Of a stretch of 45,951 nt of DNA, positions 23,150 through 30,588 are shown one piece after another. Location: contig CALXHS010000128.1 of assembly GCA_944388165.1 (NCBI GenBank), positions 1 through 45,951 on the forward strand. Direction: 5' to 3'. The first letter of the stretch is position 1. Every line of letters begins with the position of its first letter. Made by a program: the position numbers and the translations under genes. The DNA is from an uncultured Gemmiger sp. Its GTDB lineage: Bacteria; Bacillota; Clostridia; Oscillospirales; Ruminococcaceae. The notes beneath the pieces are model-generated. The model saw only the letters and a list, made by a program, of their open reading frames with translations, did no database searches and was not told the DNA's origin.

Positions 23150-24166
23150 TTATTTTCCGCTTTCCAGGCGCAGAACGCTCTCCCCTTCCACCAGTTCGTA
23201 GGGCACGATCTCGTGGACGGCGTCGCCGTCGTCCTCGATGCAGCGGATGAGGATGCTGACCCCGCGGCTGGCCAGCCGGTCTGCCGGCTGGCGGATGGTA
23301 GTGAGGCGGGGGGTGAGGTAGTCGGCCAGTTCGATGCCGTCGAACCCGCAGACCGAAACATCTTCCGGCACCCGCAGGCCGTGGTCCCGCAAAGCGCGGA
23401 TGGCCCCGATGGCCATAATGTCACTGAAGGCAAAGACAGCGGTCAGGCCGGGGTTGGTTTCCAGCAGCCGTTCCATGGCTTTGTAGCCCCCGGACATGGT
23501 GAACCGGGCGTCCCCGTACTGGACGGCAGGGTCAAAGGCCAGCCCCAGGCGGGAGAAGGCCCCCAGGCAGCCGGTCAGACGGGAGGTACTGGGGTGGGAC
23601 CGCTTCAAATCGCCGCCGATAAGGGCGATGCGCCGGTGGCCCATAGCATGCAGGTACTCGATCATCCGGGCGGCGGAGGCGATGTCGTCCACGCTGACGC
23701 TGGACAGGTTCTCGATCTCCGAATTCACCGCCATGTTGGTCATGAGCAGGCAGGGCACCCCCAGGTCGTTCAGGTCCCGGGTGAAGTAGTTGCTGTTCGA
23801 CCCGAGAAAGATAATGCCGTAGGGCTTGTGTTCCCGGCAGATCCGCCGGGCGCGGTCCACCTCGTTGTCGTTTTCATCGATGTAATACACCATGCCGCTG
23901 TATCCGGCGGCGGTGCATTCGGTCTGCATCTTTTCCAGGATGGGGGCAAAGAGCATGTTGTGGGTGCCCTTGACGATCATGGCAATGCCCTGGCTGGCCT
24001 GTTGTTTCAGATGCTTGGCGTTGGAGTTGGGCTGGAAGTTGTATTTCTGGATGACCTCAAGGATGCGTGCGCGGGCCGCCTGGCTGACATTGGGGTTGTT
24101 GTTGATCACGCGGGAGACAGTACCCACCGCGTAACCGGCTTCGCGGGCGATATCTTTGATGGTCAT
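23150..24166 (-). CDS. LacI-family regulator of the maltodextrin operon
   Basis: The 338-residue regulator has the helix-turn-helix and hinge MTIKDIAREAGYAVGTVSRV with NNNPNVSQAARARILEVI, then a periplasmic-binding-like effector domain ending in SVCGFDGIELADYLTPRLTT. The start at 24166 gives the canonical MTIKDIA N-terminus; upstream in-frame ATGs (24178) lack spacing to the AAAGG site. It sits inside the operon between the permease and malQ genes. Its likely targets are the LacI-type palindrome TTGGTAACGTTTCCAA at 27432-27447 and the weaker site at 27585-27600. The effector is presumably a maltodextrin, inferred from context only. Confidence 0.9.
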   Translation of the reverse strand: MTIKDIAREAGYAVGTVSRVINNNPNVSQAARARILEVIQKYNFQPNSNAKHLKQQASQGIAMIVKGTHNMLFAPILEKMQTECTAAGYSGMVYYIDENDNEVDRARRICREHKPYGIIFLGSNSNYFTRDLNDLGVPCLLMTNMAVNSEIENLSSVSVDDIASAARMIEYLHAMGHRRIALIGGDLKRSHPSTSRLTGCLGAFSRLGLAFDPAVQYGDARFTMSGGYKAMERLLETNPGLTAVFAFSDIMAIGAIRALRDHGLRVPEDVSVCGFDGIELADYLTPRLTTIRQPADRLASRGVSILIRCIEDDGDAVHEIVPYELVEGESVLRLESGK

Positions 24167-24229
24167 GGCATGCAGCATCCTTTCACGGCGCAAAGCGCCG
24201 GCATTTTACACAGAGCGGGTAAAAGTATA

Positions 24230-25078
24230 TCATCCTTTCACAGCACCTGCAACCACGCCTTCGATGATGTATTTCTGGCAGATCAGGTACATGATGACCA
24301 CCGGCAGAACGGTGAGCATGATGCAGGCCATCATGGGGCCCATTTCCACCTTGCCGTAGCTGCCCCGGAAATACTGGATGGCCATGGGGATGGTGCGGTA
24401 TTTCTTGATGTCCAGCACTAGGGTGGGCAGCAGGTAGTCGTTCCACACCCACATGGTTTCCAGAATGGCGGTGGAGATCATGGTGGGTTTCAGGATGGGG
24501 CACACCACCCGGAAAAAGATCTGCAACGGGTTGCAGCCGTCGATCATGGCGGCTTCCTCGATCTCCACCGGCATGGATTTCATGAAGCCGGTGAACATGA
24601 ACACCGCCAGCCCGGCGCCGAAGCCCAGGTAGATGATGCAGATGTTATAGGGGTTGTTGAGTTTGAGGGTATCGGCGGTTTTGGCCAGGGTGAACATGAC
24701 CATCTGGAAAGGCACCACCATGCTGAAAACGCACAGGTAGTACATGCCGCTGGACAGCTTGCCGTGAACGCGGGTGATGTACCACGCGCACATGGAGCAG
24801 CACAGCAGGATGAGCAGCACCGAGGACACCGAGATGAACAGGCTGTACCAGAAGGATTCCAGGAAGTTCATGGAGGTGATGCCGTAGACATAGTTCTGGA
24901 CGCCGGTGAAGGTCTCGGTATTGGGCATCTCGAAAATGCGGCTGGTGGAGATGGCCCGTTCGCTTTTCAGAGAGTTGAGGAAGATCAGCACGATGGGATA
25001 GACATAGGCCACGCAGGTCAGCGCCAAAATCACCGAAATGACGTTATTGATGCGGCGGGTCTTCTGGGAGTTTTCCAT
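24230..25078 (-). CDS. Carbohydrate ABC transporter permease, MalG type
   Basis: The 282-residue membrane protein has about six helices and the EAA loop EIEEAAMIDGCNPLQIFFRV, which contacts the ATPase. The C-terminal part ends YIIEGVVAGAVKG, as is usual for MalG/CUT1 permeases. The start overlaps the stop of the upstream permease by one base (TAATG), so the two partners are translationally coupled. It forms the import channel together with the protein encoded at 25078-25929. No ATPase gene is present in the operon, so a shared MsmX-type ATPase encoded elsewhere is expected. Confidence 0.93.
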   Translation of the reverse strand: MENSQKTRRINNVISVILALTCVAYVYPIVLIFLNSLKSERAISTSRIFEMPNTETFTGVQNYVYGITSMNFLESFWYSLFISVSSVLLILLCCSMCAWYITRVHGKLSSGMYYLCVFSMVVPFQMVMFTLAKTADTLKLNNPYNICIIYLGFGAGLAVFMFTGFMKSMPVEIEEAAMIDGCNPLQIFFRVVCPILKPTMISTAILETMWVWNDYLLPTLVLDIKKYRTIPMAIQYFRGSYGKVEMGPMMACIMLTVLPVVIMYLICQKYIIEGVVAGAVKG

Positions 25079-25929
25079 TACTGCTGCACCTCCTTGGAGC
25101 GGGTCAGACGCAGCTGGACCAGGGCGATGATGACCACCGCCAGGAAGAAGACCACGGCCTTGGCCTGGCCGATGCCCTTCCACTGGGCGCCGCTGCGGGC
25201 ATAGAAGGTATCGTAAATATTGTAAGCCAGGCCCTGGGTCAGCTTGGCAGGTTCGCCGGCGGTCAGGGACAGGTTCTGGTCGAACAGCTTGAAGGAGTTG
25301 GTCAGGGTCAGGAAGGTGCAGATGGTGATGCTGGGCATGACCATGGGGATCTTGACCCGGAACAGCACCTGGCGGGCGGTGGCGCCGTCAATGCGGGCGG
25401 CTTCCACCAGGTCCGGGGGTACGTTCTGCAGCCCGGCAATGTAAATGATCATCATGTAGCCGATCTGCTGCCAGCACATAAGGATGACCAGGCCCCAGAA
25501 GCCGTAGGTGGCATTGAGCTGAAGCAGGGGCTTTTCCAGCAGGGTGAGCACACCGTTGAGCAGGGTGTTCCAGATATAGCCCAGCACCACGCCGCCGATG
25601 AGGTTGGGCATGAAGTAGACGGTACGGAAGATGTTGGTGCCCCGCACATGCCGGGTGAGCAGCAGCGCCAGCAGGAAGCCCAGCACATTGATGAGCGCGG
25701 TGGCCACGATGGTGAAAGCGGTGCTGAACCAGAAGGCGTGGACGAAGGTATCGTCGGCCCAGATCTTGATATAGTTCTGGAAGCCCACGAAGGTCACGTT
25801 CTTGACGGTGGTGAACTGGCAGAAGGACAGCCCGATGCCCCAGATGAAAGGCCAGATAAACCCGATGATAAAGGCCAGCAGGGTGGGCAGCACAAAAACC
25901 GGCCAGTATTTTCTGATGGTTTTTTCCAT
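25078..25929 (-). CDS. Carbohydrate ABC transporter permease, MalF type
   Basis: The 283-residue protein has six predicted helices, with the N-terminal FVLPTLLAFIIGFIWPFIWG and the EAA loop LVEAARIDGATARQVLFRVK. It resembles the UgpA/MalF-type CUT1 partner without a long periplasmic insertion. It follows the binding-protein gene after a 93-bp gap containing a strong 16-bp hairpin. Confidence 0.93.
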   Translation of the reverse strand: MEKTIRKYWPVFVLPTLLAFIIGFIWPFIWGIGLSFCQFTTVKNVTFVGFQNYIKIWADDTFVHAFWFSTAFTIVATALINVLGFLLALLLTRHVRGTNIFRTVYFMPNLIGGVVLGYIWNTLLNGVLTLLEKPLLQLNATYGFWGLVILMCWQQIGYMMIIYIAGLQNVPPDLVEAARIDGATARQVLFRVKIPMVMPSITICTFLTLTNSFKLFDQNLSLTAGEPAKLTQGLAYNIYDTFYARSGAQWKGIGQAKAVVFFLAVVIIALVQLRLTRSKEVQQ

Positions 25930-25949
25930 AGTGATTTCCCCACAAAGAA

Positions 25950-25988
25950 GCGGGAAGGGTGGGCGCTGTGTTCGCCCGCCCTTCCCGC
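25950..25988 (-). other. Intercistronic hairpin between binding-protein and permease genes
   Basis: GCGGGAAGGGTGGGCG (25950-25965) and CGCCCGCCCTTCCCGC (25973-25988) form a 16-bp stem with one G-T pair and a 7-nt loop and no T-run. Such structures after binding-protein genes usually stabilise the upstream message, giving more binding protein than permease. Confidence 0.75.
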
Positions 25989-26022
25989 AAGGTTTACGTA
26001 TATTCCGTCACTGACTGCGGTA

Positions 26023-27363
26023 TCAGCCTTCGTTCAGCGCAGCTTCGGTCGCCCAGCCGTCCACGAAAGCGGAGACAACGCCGTCCCAGGTGCCGGTACC
26101 GGCCGCATAGGCGGTGAGGGCAGAGCCCACGCCGTTCTTCCAGTTTTCGGAAGGCATGGTGGTGAAGTTCCAGGACACCGGGGTCTTGCCGGCGGCGGTC
26201 ATTTCCTGGTCCTGCTTGACGAAGAGGTTGGTGGATTCGGCAGCGCCCTTGAAGGGGATGACAAAGCCCATGTCATTGGCCATGGCGGTGGTGCCTTCCT
26301 CAGAGGTGACGCACCAGTAGATGAAGTCCAGGGTGGCCTGGATGTCTTCTTCGGAGGCTTCCTTGTTGACGCACCAGTAGTTCTCGGTGCCGGTGCACAG
26401 ACCCTGGTTGGCTTCGTCGCCCACGCCGATGTAGATGGGGATCATGGCCAGGTCGTCATCGGTCAGACCGCCTTCGCCGGTCAGGTTGACGTATTCCCAG
26501 GAACCGTTCTGATAGAAGACGGCTTCGCCGGCCAGGAACTCGTTGCGGCTGTCGTCGGCGGTCTTGCCGGCCAGTTCGGTGGGAGCGCAGGTGGAGTTGT
26601 TGATGTACAGATCAAAGATGTTCTTGTAGTTGTCCAGGTAGGTGCCCTTGATGTCGTCGGTGGAGTTGATGCCCTCGTCCTGGTACTCGAAGTAGATGGG
26701 CAGGTTGGCCAGGTGGGTCTTGTAGCGCCAGTCGGAGGAAGAATCCATGCCGGCGGAGGAGAAGGCCGCGAAGCCCAGCTCATCCTGGCGGGCGGTGATG
26801 TCCTCGGCCACCTTCTTCAGGTCGTCAAAGCTCTGGATATCGTCGATGGTATAGCCGGCCTTCTCCAGCAGGGTCTTGTTGGTGATCAGGCCATAGGACT
26901 CGATAACATAACCGATGCCCAGGGTGGCGTCGCCGTCCTTCAGGGCGTAGGTGTCGCTGGTCAGCTCGCCCAGGATGGGGGTGCCGGTCAGGTCGTAGCA
27001 GTAGTCCTTCCAGTTGGCCAGGCCGATGGGGCCGTTGACCTGGAACAGGGTAGGCGCGTCGCTCTTGGCCATCTCGCTCATCAGGGTGGTCTCATACTCA
27101 CCGGAAGCGGCGGTGACCACCGTGACCGGCACGCCGGTCTGCTCGGTGTACAGAGCGGCCAGGTCCTGCCACTGCTGATCCTGTTCCGGCTTGAAGTTCA
27201 GGTAGTAGACCTTGCCGGACGCGCCGCTGGTGGAAGCAGCCGTGCCGGTGTCACCGGTGGCGGTGCTGGTGCTTCCGCTGCCGGAAGAGCTGCCGCAGCC
27301 GGCCAGAAGACCGGCGGCCATGGTGCAGGCGATGCCCAGAGAAAGAAGTTTCTTGGCTTTCAT
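26023..27363 (-). CDS. Sugar ABC transporter substrate-binding lipoprotein
   Basis: The 446-residue protein starts with a lipoprotein signal MKAKKLLSLGIACTMAAGLL ending in the lipobox LLAGC, then a Ser/Gly/Thr-rich linker. The mature part is a CUT1 solute-binding fold with SGEYETTLMSEMAKSDAPTL near the N-lobe hinge and AGEAVFYQNGSWEY in the C-lobe. It is anchored outside the membrane and delivers an oligosaccharide, most likely a maltodextrin given the neighbouring malQ, to the permeases. The start at 27363 follows AAAGGAGGAG. It is the first gene of the operon. Confidence 0.94.
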   Translation of the reverse strand: MKAKKLLSLGIACTMAAGLLAGCGSSSGSGSTSTATGDTGTAASTSGASGKVYYLNFKPEQDQQWQDLAALYTEQTGVPVTVVTAASGEYETTLMSEMAKSDAPTLFQVNGPIGLANWKDYCYDLTGTPILGELTSDTYALKDGDATLGIGYVIESYGLITNKTLLEKAGYTIDDIQSFDDLKKVAEDITARQDELGFAAFSSAGMDSSSDWRYKTHLANLPIYFEYQDEGINSTDDIKGTYLDNYKNIFDLYINNSTCAPTELAGKTADDSRNEFLAGEAVFYQNGSWEYVNLTGEGGLTDDDLAMIPIYIGVGDEANQGLCTGTENYWCVNKEASEEDIQATLDFIYWCVTSEEGTTAMANDMGFVIPFKGAAESTNLFVKQDQEMTAAGKTPVSWNFTTMPSENWKNGVGSALTAYAAGTGTWDGVVSAFVDGWATEAALNEG

Positions 27364-27431
27364 TGTGTTCTCCTCCTTTGGAAAAGAGAGTGTGTTTGTG
27401 AGCGGTTTGCTCTGAGTTTCCGTTTTGTTGG

Positions 27432-27491
27432 TTGGTAACGTTTCCAACCTCTTTCTGCCGTTATCATACATCGTTTTCACCAGTATTTCAA
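27432..27491 (-). promoter_or_regulatory. Promoter and LacI/cre-type operator of the maltodextrin operon
   Basis: Minus strand TTGAAA (27491-27486), 17-bp spacer, TATGAT (27468-27463). About 9 bases after the expected start lies TTGGAAACGTTACCAA (27447-27432), a near-perfect palindrome with a central CG, the standard LacI-family form. It also fits the CcpA cre consensus with one mismatch. Confidence 0.85.
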
Positions 27492-27584
27492 GCATATTTT
27501 CCACTTTTTAATCAAATTTGTATACTATCACAAGGAGCAGGCCCGCGATTTGTGCATTTCTTTTGGTGCATCTTGGGAAATCAA

Positions 27585-27600
27585 TTGGAACCGTTTCTTT
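27585..27600. promoter_or_regulatory. Possible auxiliary LacI/cre-type site
   Basis: Minus strand AAAGAAACGGTTCCAA matches the main operator at 11 of 16 positions, including GAAACG and CCAA. Its centre is 153 bp upstream of the main site, so looping or an independent cre function is conceivable. Confidence 0.4.
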
Positions 27601-27624
27601 TTTTGTAATCTTTTGCCCGCGCAC

Positions 27625-27660
27625 AAAAAACAGGCGCCCGCCCGAAGGCGAACGCCTGTT
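27625..27660 (-). terminator. Terminator of feoAB
   Basis: Minus strand AACAGGCGTTCGCC pairs with GGCGGGCGCCTGTT across a TTCG tetraloop (27660-27629), followed by T-rich sequence. Confidence 0.9.
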
Positions 27661-27688
27661 CTGTCACAGCCGAATTTTCCGCGTTTTA

Positions 27689-30037
27689 TCACACAAAGCC
27701 CAGCAGCAGGCCCACCACACGGACCAGAGCCGCCGCCAGCCAGGCGATGACGCACTGGCCCACCACCACGGCTGCCGCCCATTTGGTGCCCAGTTCCCGC
27801 TTGATGGAGGCCACCGCCGCCACGCAGGGGGTGTACAGCAGGCAGAAAGCCAGCAGGCTGGCCGCCGCCAGGGGGGTGATGGTGGCCAGCAGCTGTTCGG
27901 TGGAACCGAAGAGCACCGACAGGGTGGAGACCACGCTCTCCTTGGCCATGAAGCCGGAGATGAGAGAGGTGGAGATACGCCAGTCCCCGAAGCCCAGCGG
28001 GGCGAAGAGGGGGGCGATCCAGCCTGCCACCACCGCCAGGATGCTCTGCCGGGAGTCGGACACGATGGCCAGGTGGGTGTCAAAGGTCTGCAGGAACCAG
28101 ATCACGATGGTGGCCACAAAGATCACCGTGAAGGCGCGCTGCAGGAAGTCCTTGGCCTTTTCCCACAGCAGCTGGCCCACGTTCTTGGCGCCGGGCAGGC
28201 GGTAGTTGGGCAGTTCCATGACAAAGGGCACCGCCTCGCCCCGGAAAAGCACGCCCCGCAGCAGCAGCGCCATGAGGATGCCCACCGCGATGCCGCCGAA
28301 GTAGAGGGCGAACATCACCAGCCCCGCGTTGCCGGGGAAGAAGGTGCTGGCAAAGAAGCCGTAGATGGGCAGCTTGGCGGAACAACTCATGTACGGGGTG
28401 AGCAGGATGGTCATTTTGCGGTCCCGCTCGGAAGGCAGGGTGCGGCTGGCCATGACGCCGGGCACGGTGCAGCCGAAGCCGATGAGCATGGGCACGATGC
28501 TGCGGCCGGAAAGGCCGATCTTGCGCAGCAGCTTGTCCATGACGAAGGCCACACGGGCCATGTAGCCGCTGTCCTCCAGCATGGAAAGGAAGAAGAAAAG
28601 GGTGACGATGATGGGCAAAAAGCTGAGCACGCTGCCCACACCGTTGAAGATGCCGTCAATGACCAGGGAGTGGAGCACCTCGTTCACCTGCAGGGCGGTC
28701 ATGCCCGCGTCCACTGCACCGGTGAGGGCGGCGATGGCCCATTCCAGCACCGCCGACAAAGCGGCGCCGATGACGTTGAAGGTGAGGAAGAAGACCAGCG
28801 CCATGATGCCGATGAAGCAGGGAATGGCGGTGTAGCGGCCGGTGAGGATCCTGTCCATCTGCACGCTGCGCAGGTGTTCCTTGCTTTCGTGGGGTTTCAC
28901 CACCGCCCCTTCGCACACCTTTTCAATGAAGGTGAAGCGCATGTCCGCGATGGCGGCGGCCCGGTCCAGGCCGCGCTCCTCCTCCATCTGGCGGACGATG
29001 GATTCCAGGGCCTGCTTTTCGTTGTCGCTCAGGCCCAGCTGGTCCAGGATGGGGGTGTCCCCTTCCGCGATCTTGGTGGCGGCAAACCGCAGGGGGATGT
29101 CCGCCGCCTGGGCGTGGTCCTCGATCAGGTGCATGATGCCGTGGAGGCAGCGGTGCACCGCGCCGCCGTGGTCATTCACGTCGCAGAAGTCCTGGCGGCC
29201 GGGGCGTTCCTGGTACTTGGCCACGTGCAGGGCGTGGGATACCAGCTCGTCGATGCCCTCGTTCTTGGCGGCGGAGATGGGCACCACCGGGATGCCCAGG
29301 GCGGATTCCATCTCGTTGACCCGGATGGAGCCGCCGTTCTCCCGCACCTCGTCCATCATGTTCAGGGCCAGCACCATGGGGATGTCCAGCTCCATCAGCT
29401 GCATGGTCAGGTAGAGGTTGCGCTCGATGTTGGTGGCGTCCACGATGTTGATGATGCCCCGGGGATGCTCGTTCAGCAGGAAATTGCGGGTGACGATCTC
29501 CTCGCTGGAATAGGGGGACATGGAGTAGATGCCCGGCAGGTCGGTGACGCTGGTGGCCGCCTTACCCCGGATGGGGCCGTCCTTGCGGTCCACCGTGACG
29601 CCGGGGAAGTTGCCCACATGCTGGTTGGAGCCGGTAAGCTGGTTGAACAGGGTGGTCTTGCCGCAGTTCTGGTTGCCTGCCAGGGCAAAGGTGAGCACCG
29701 TGCCTTCCGGCAGGGGGTGTTCGTCCGCCTTGCTGTGGTATTTGCCGCTTTCGCCCAGGCCCGGGTGGGGGATGGACTTTTTGCGGGCCGCAGCGGCGGT
29801 CTGGGCGGCGTCGCCCACGTCGGTGATCTCAATCTTTTCCGCGTCGGCCAGACGCAGGGTCAGCTCATAGCTGTTGATGCGCACTTCCACAGGGTCGCCC
29901 ATGGGCGCGAATTTCACCATGGAAACCTTGGCGCCGGGGATCAGCCCCATGTCCAGCAGATGCTGGCGCAGCGCGCCTTCGCCCCCTACCGTCACAATGG
30001 TGGCGGCTTTACCGATGGCCAGTTCCTTCAATGTCAT
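27689..30037 (-). CDS. feoB: FeoA-FeoB fusion, ferrous iron transporter
   Basis: The 782-residue protein joins a FeoA SH3-like domain (residues 1-75, with QHLLDMGLIPGAKVSMVKFA) to a full FeoB. The GTPase motifs are GNQNCGKTTLFNQLTG (G1), the GVTVDRKDG switch, TDLPGIYSMSPYS (G3), LALNMMDEV (G4, NxxD) and ISAAKNEGIDEL (G5). The membrane part has gate-region motifs including PMLIGFGCTVPGVMASRTL and LLYTPCVAAVASIKRELG. It imports Fe2+ across the cytoplasmic membrane. In most bacteria FeoA and FeoB are separate proteins; the fusion fixes their ratio. It is a single-gene unit directly downstream of the iron-rich hydrogenase operon, with its own promoter. Confidence 0.96.
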   Translation of the reverse strand: MTLKELAIGKAATIVTVGGEGALRQHLLDMGLIPGAKVSMVKFAPMGDPVEVRINSYELTLRLADAEKIEITDVGDAAQTAAAARKKSIPHPGLGESGKYHSKADEHPLPEGTVLTFALAGNQNCGKTTLFNQLTGSNQHVGNFPGVTVDRKDGPIRGKAATSVTDLPGIYSMSPYSSEEIVTRNFLLNEHPRGIINIVDATNIERNLYLTMQLMELDIPMVLALNMMDEVRENGGSIRVNEMESALGIPVVPISAAKNEGIDELVSHALHVAKYQERPGRQDFCDVNDHGGAVHRCLHGIMHLIEDHAQAADIPLRFAATKIAEGDTPILDQLGLSDNEKQALESIVRQMEEERGLDRAAAIADMRFTFIEKVCEGAVVKPHESKEHLRSVQMDRILTGRYTAIPCFIGIMALVFFLTFNVIGAALSAVLEWAIAALTGAVDAGMTALQVNEVLHSLVIDGIFNGVGSVLSFLPIIVTLFFFLSMLEDSGYMARVAFVMDKLLRKIGLSGRSIVPMLIGFGCTVPGVMASRTLPSERDRKMTILLTPYMSCSAKLPIYGFFASTFFPGNAGLVMFALYFGGIAVGILMALLLRGVLFRGEAVPFVMELPNYRLPGAKNVGQLLWEKAKDFLQRAFTVIFVATIVIWFLQTFDTHLAIVSDSRQSILAVVAGWIAPLFAPLGFGDWRISTSLISGFMAKESVVSTLSVLFGSTEQLLATITPLAAASLLAFCLLYTPCVAAVASIKRELGTKWAAAVVVGQCVIAWLAAALVRVVGLLLGFV

Positions 30038-30101
30038 TTTCCTGTATGCCTCCTGGCTGCTTTCCCATCATCCTCAATTTCTGCGGATGGTTTCTGTCTT
30101 T

Positions 30102-30143
30102 TACAATCCATTGTATTGTAGCACAATCCGCAGCACACCTCAA
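30102..30143 (-). promoter_or_regulatory. Promoter of feoAB with overlapping inverted repeat
   Basis: Minus strand TTGAGG (30143-30138), 17-bp spacer, TACAAT (30120-30115). The -10 is one arm of TACAAT-N7-ATTGTA (30120-30102). It does not match Fur or DtxR consensus sites, but its position suits an iron-responsive repressor. Confidence 0.6.
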
Positions 30144-30155
30144 TACAGAAGGAAA

Positions 30156-30182
30156 GGCCGCAGCCCGTTTCCGGGTGCGGCC
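30156..30182 (-). terminator. Terminator of the ech hydrogenase operon
   Basis: GGCCGCAGCCCG / CGGGTGCGGCC (30156-30182) gives a stem of about 11 bp with one bulge. On the minus strand it is followed only by TTTCC, so termination may be incomplete and some read-through into feoAB is possible. Confidence 0.7.
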
Positions 30183-30194
30183 GAAGGTTTTTCT

Positions 30195-30581
30195 TTACTC
30201 GTTTTTTGCCGCCGGGGCAGGCTTGGGGGTCGGCGCCGGGCGGGTGAAGGTCTCGCTGGACTTGGCGGTGGCAGGGGCGGTGTAGCCCTGGGCCATGGTC
30301 AGGCACTTTTTGGGGCAGGCGTTCACACAGCTGCCGCACTGGACGCAGTCGAACCGGCGGATGGTCCAGGTGCCGGCGGCACGGTCCACCGTCAGGGCGC
30401 CGGGCGGGCAGCTGCGGGCGCACAGGCCGCAGCCGATGCAGGAAGCCACGTCGATCTCCACGTGGCCCCGCATCCGTTCGGGGTAGTGGGCCGGCTCAAA
30501 GGGATAGCCGGTGGTGACGGGTTTGCGGAACAGGTTTTTCAGGGCCGTGCCCGCAAAGGGGAAGAAATTCCATTGTTCCAT
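30195..30581 (-). CDS. echF: Ech hydrogenase subunit F, two-[4Fe-4S] ferredoxin-like
   Basis: The 128-residue protein carries two ferredoxin motifs, CIGCGLCARSCPPGA and CVQCGSCVNACPKKC, as in EchF and the NuoI subunit of complex I. It connects ferredoxin to the cluster of the small subunit. The N-terminal segment FFPFAGTALKNLFRKPVTTG resembles the membrane-lying helix of this family. Beyond the clusters there is a 28-residue Ala/Pro/Thr/Lys-rich tail (from about residue 100) that the core fold does not need. It is last in the operon, 7 bp after echE. GAGGTG lies upstream of the ATG. Confidence 0.93.
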   Translation of the reverse strand: MEQWNFFPFAGTALKNLFRKPVTTGYPFEPAHYPERMRGHVEIDVASCIGCGLCARSCPPGALTVDRAAGTWTIRRFDCVQCGSCVNACPKKCLTMAQGYTAPATAKSSETFTRPAPTPKPAPAAKNE

Positions 30582-30588
30582 CCTTGTT

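Noticed and set aside
24167-24229. Separate promoter for the LacI gene
   Set aside because: The 63-bp gap has TTTACC and TAAAAT words, but only 9 bp apart, too close for a promoter. A GGCGC/GCGCC hairpin there lacks a T-run.
27518-30121. 867-codon plus-strand open frame opposite feoAB
   Set aside because: It is a His/Gly/Gln-rich antisense shadow of the FeoA-FeoB fusion, whose domains are unambiguous.
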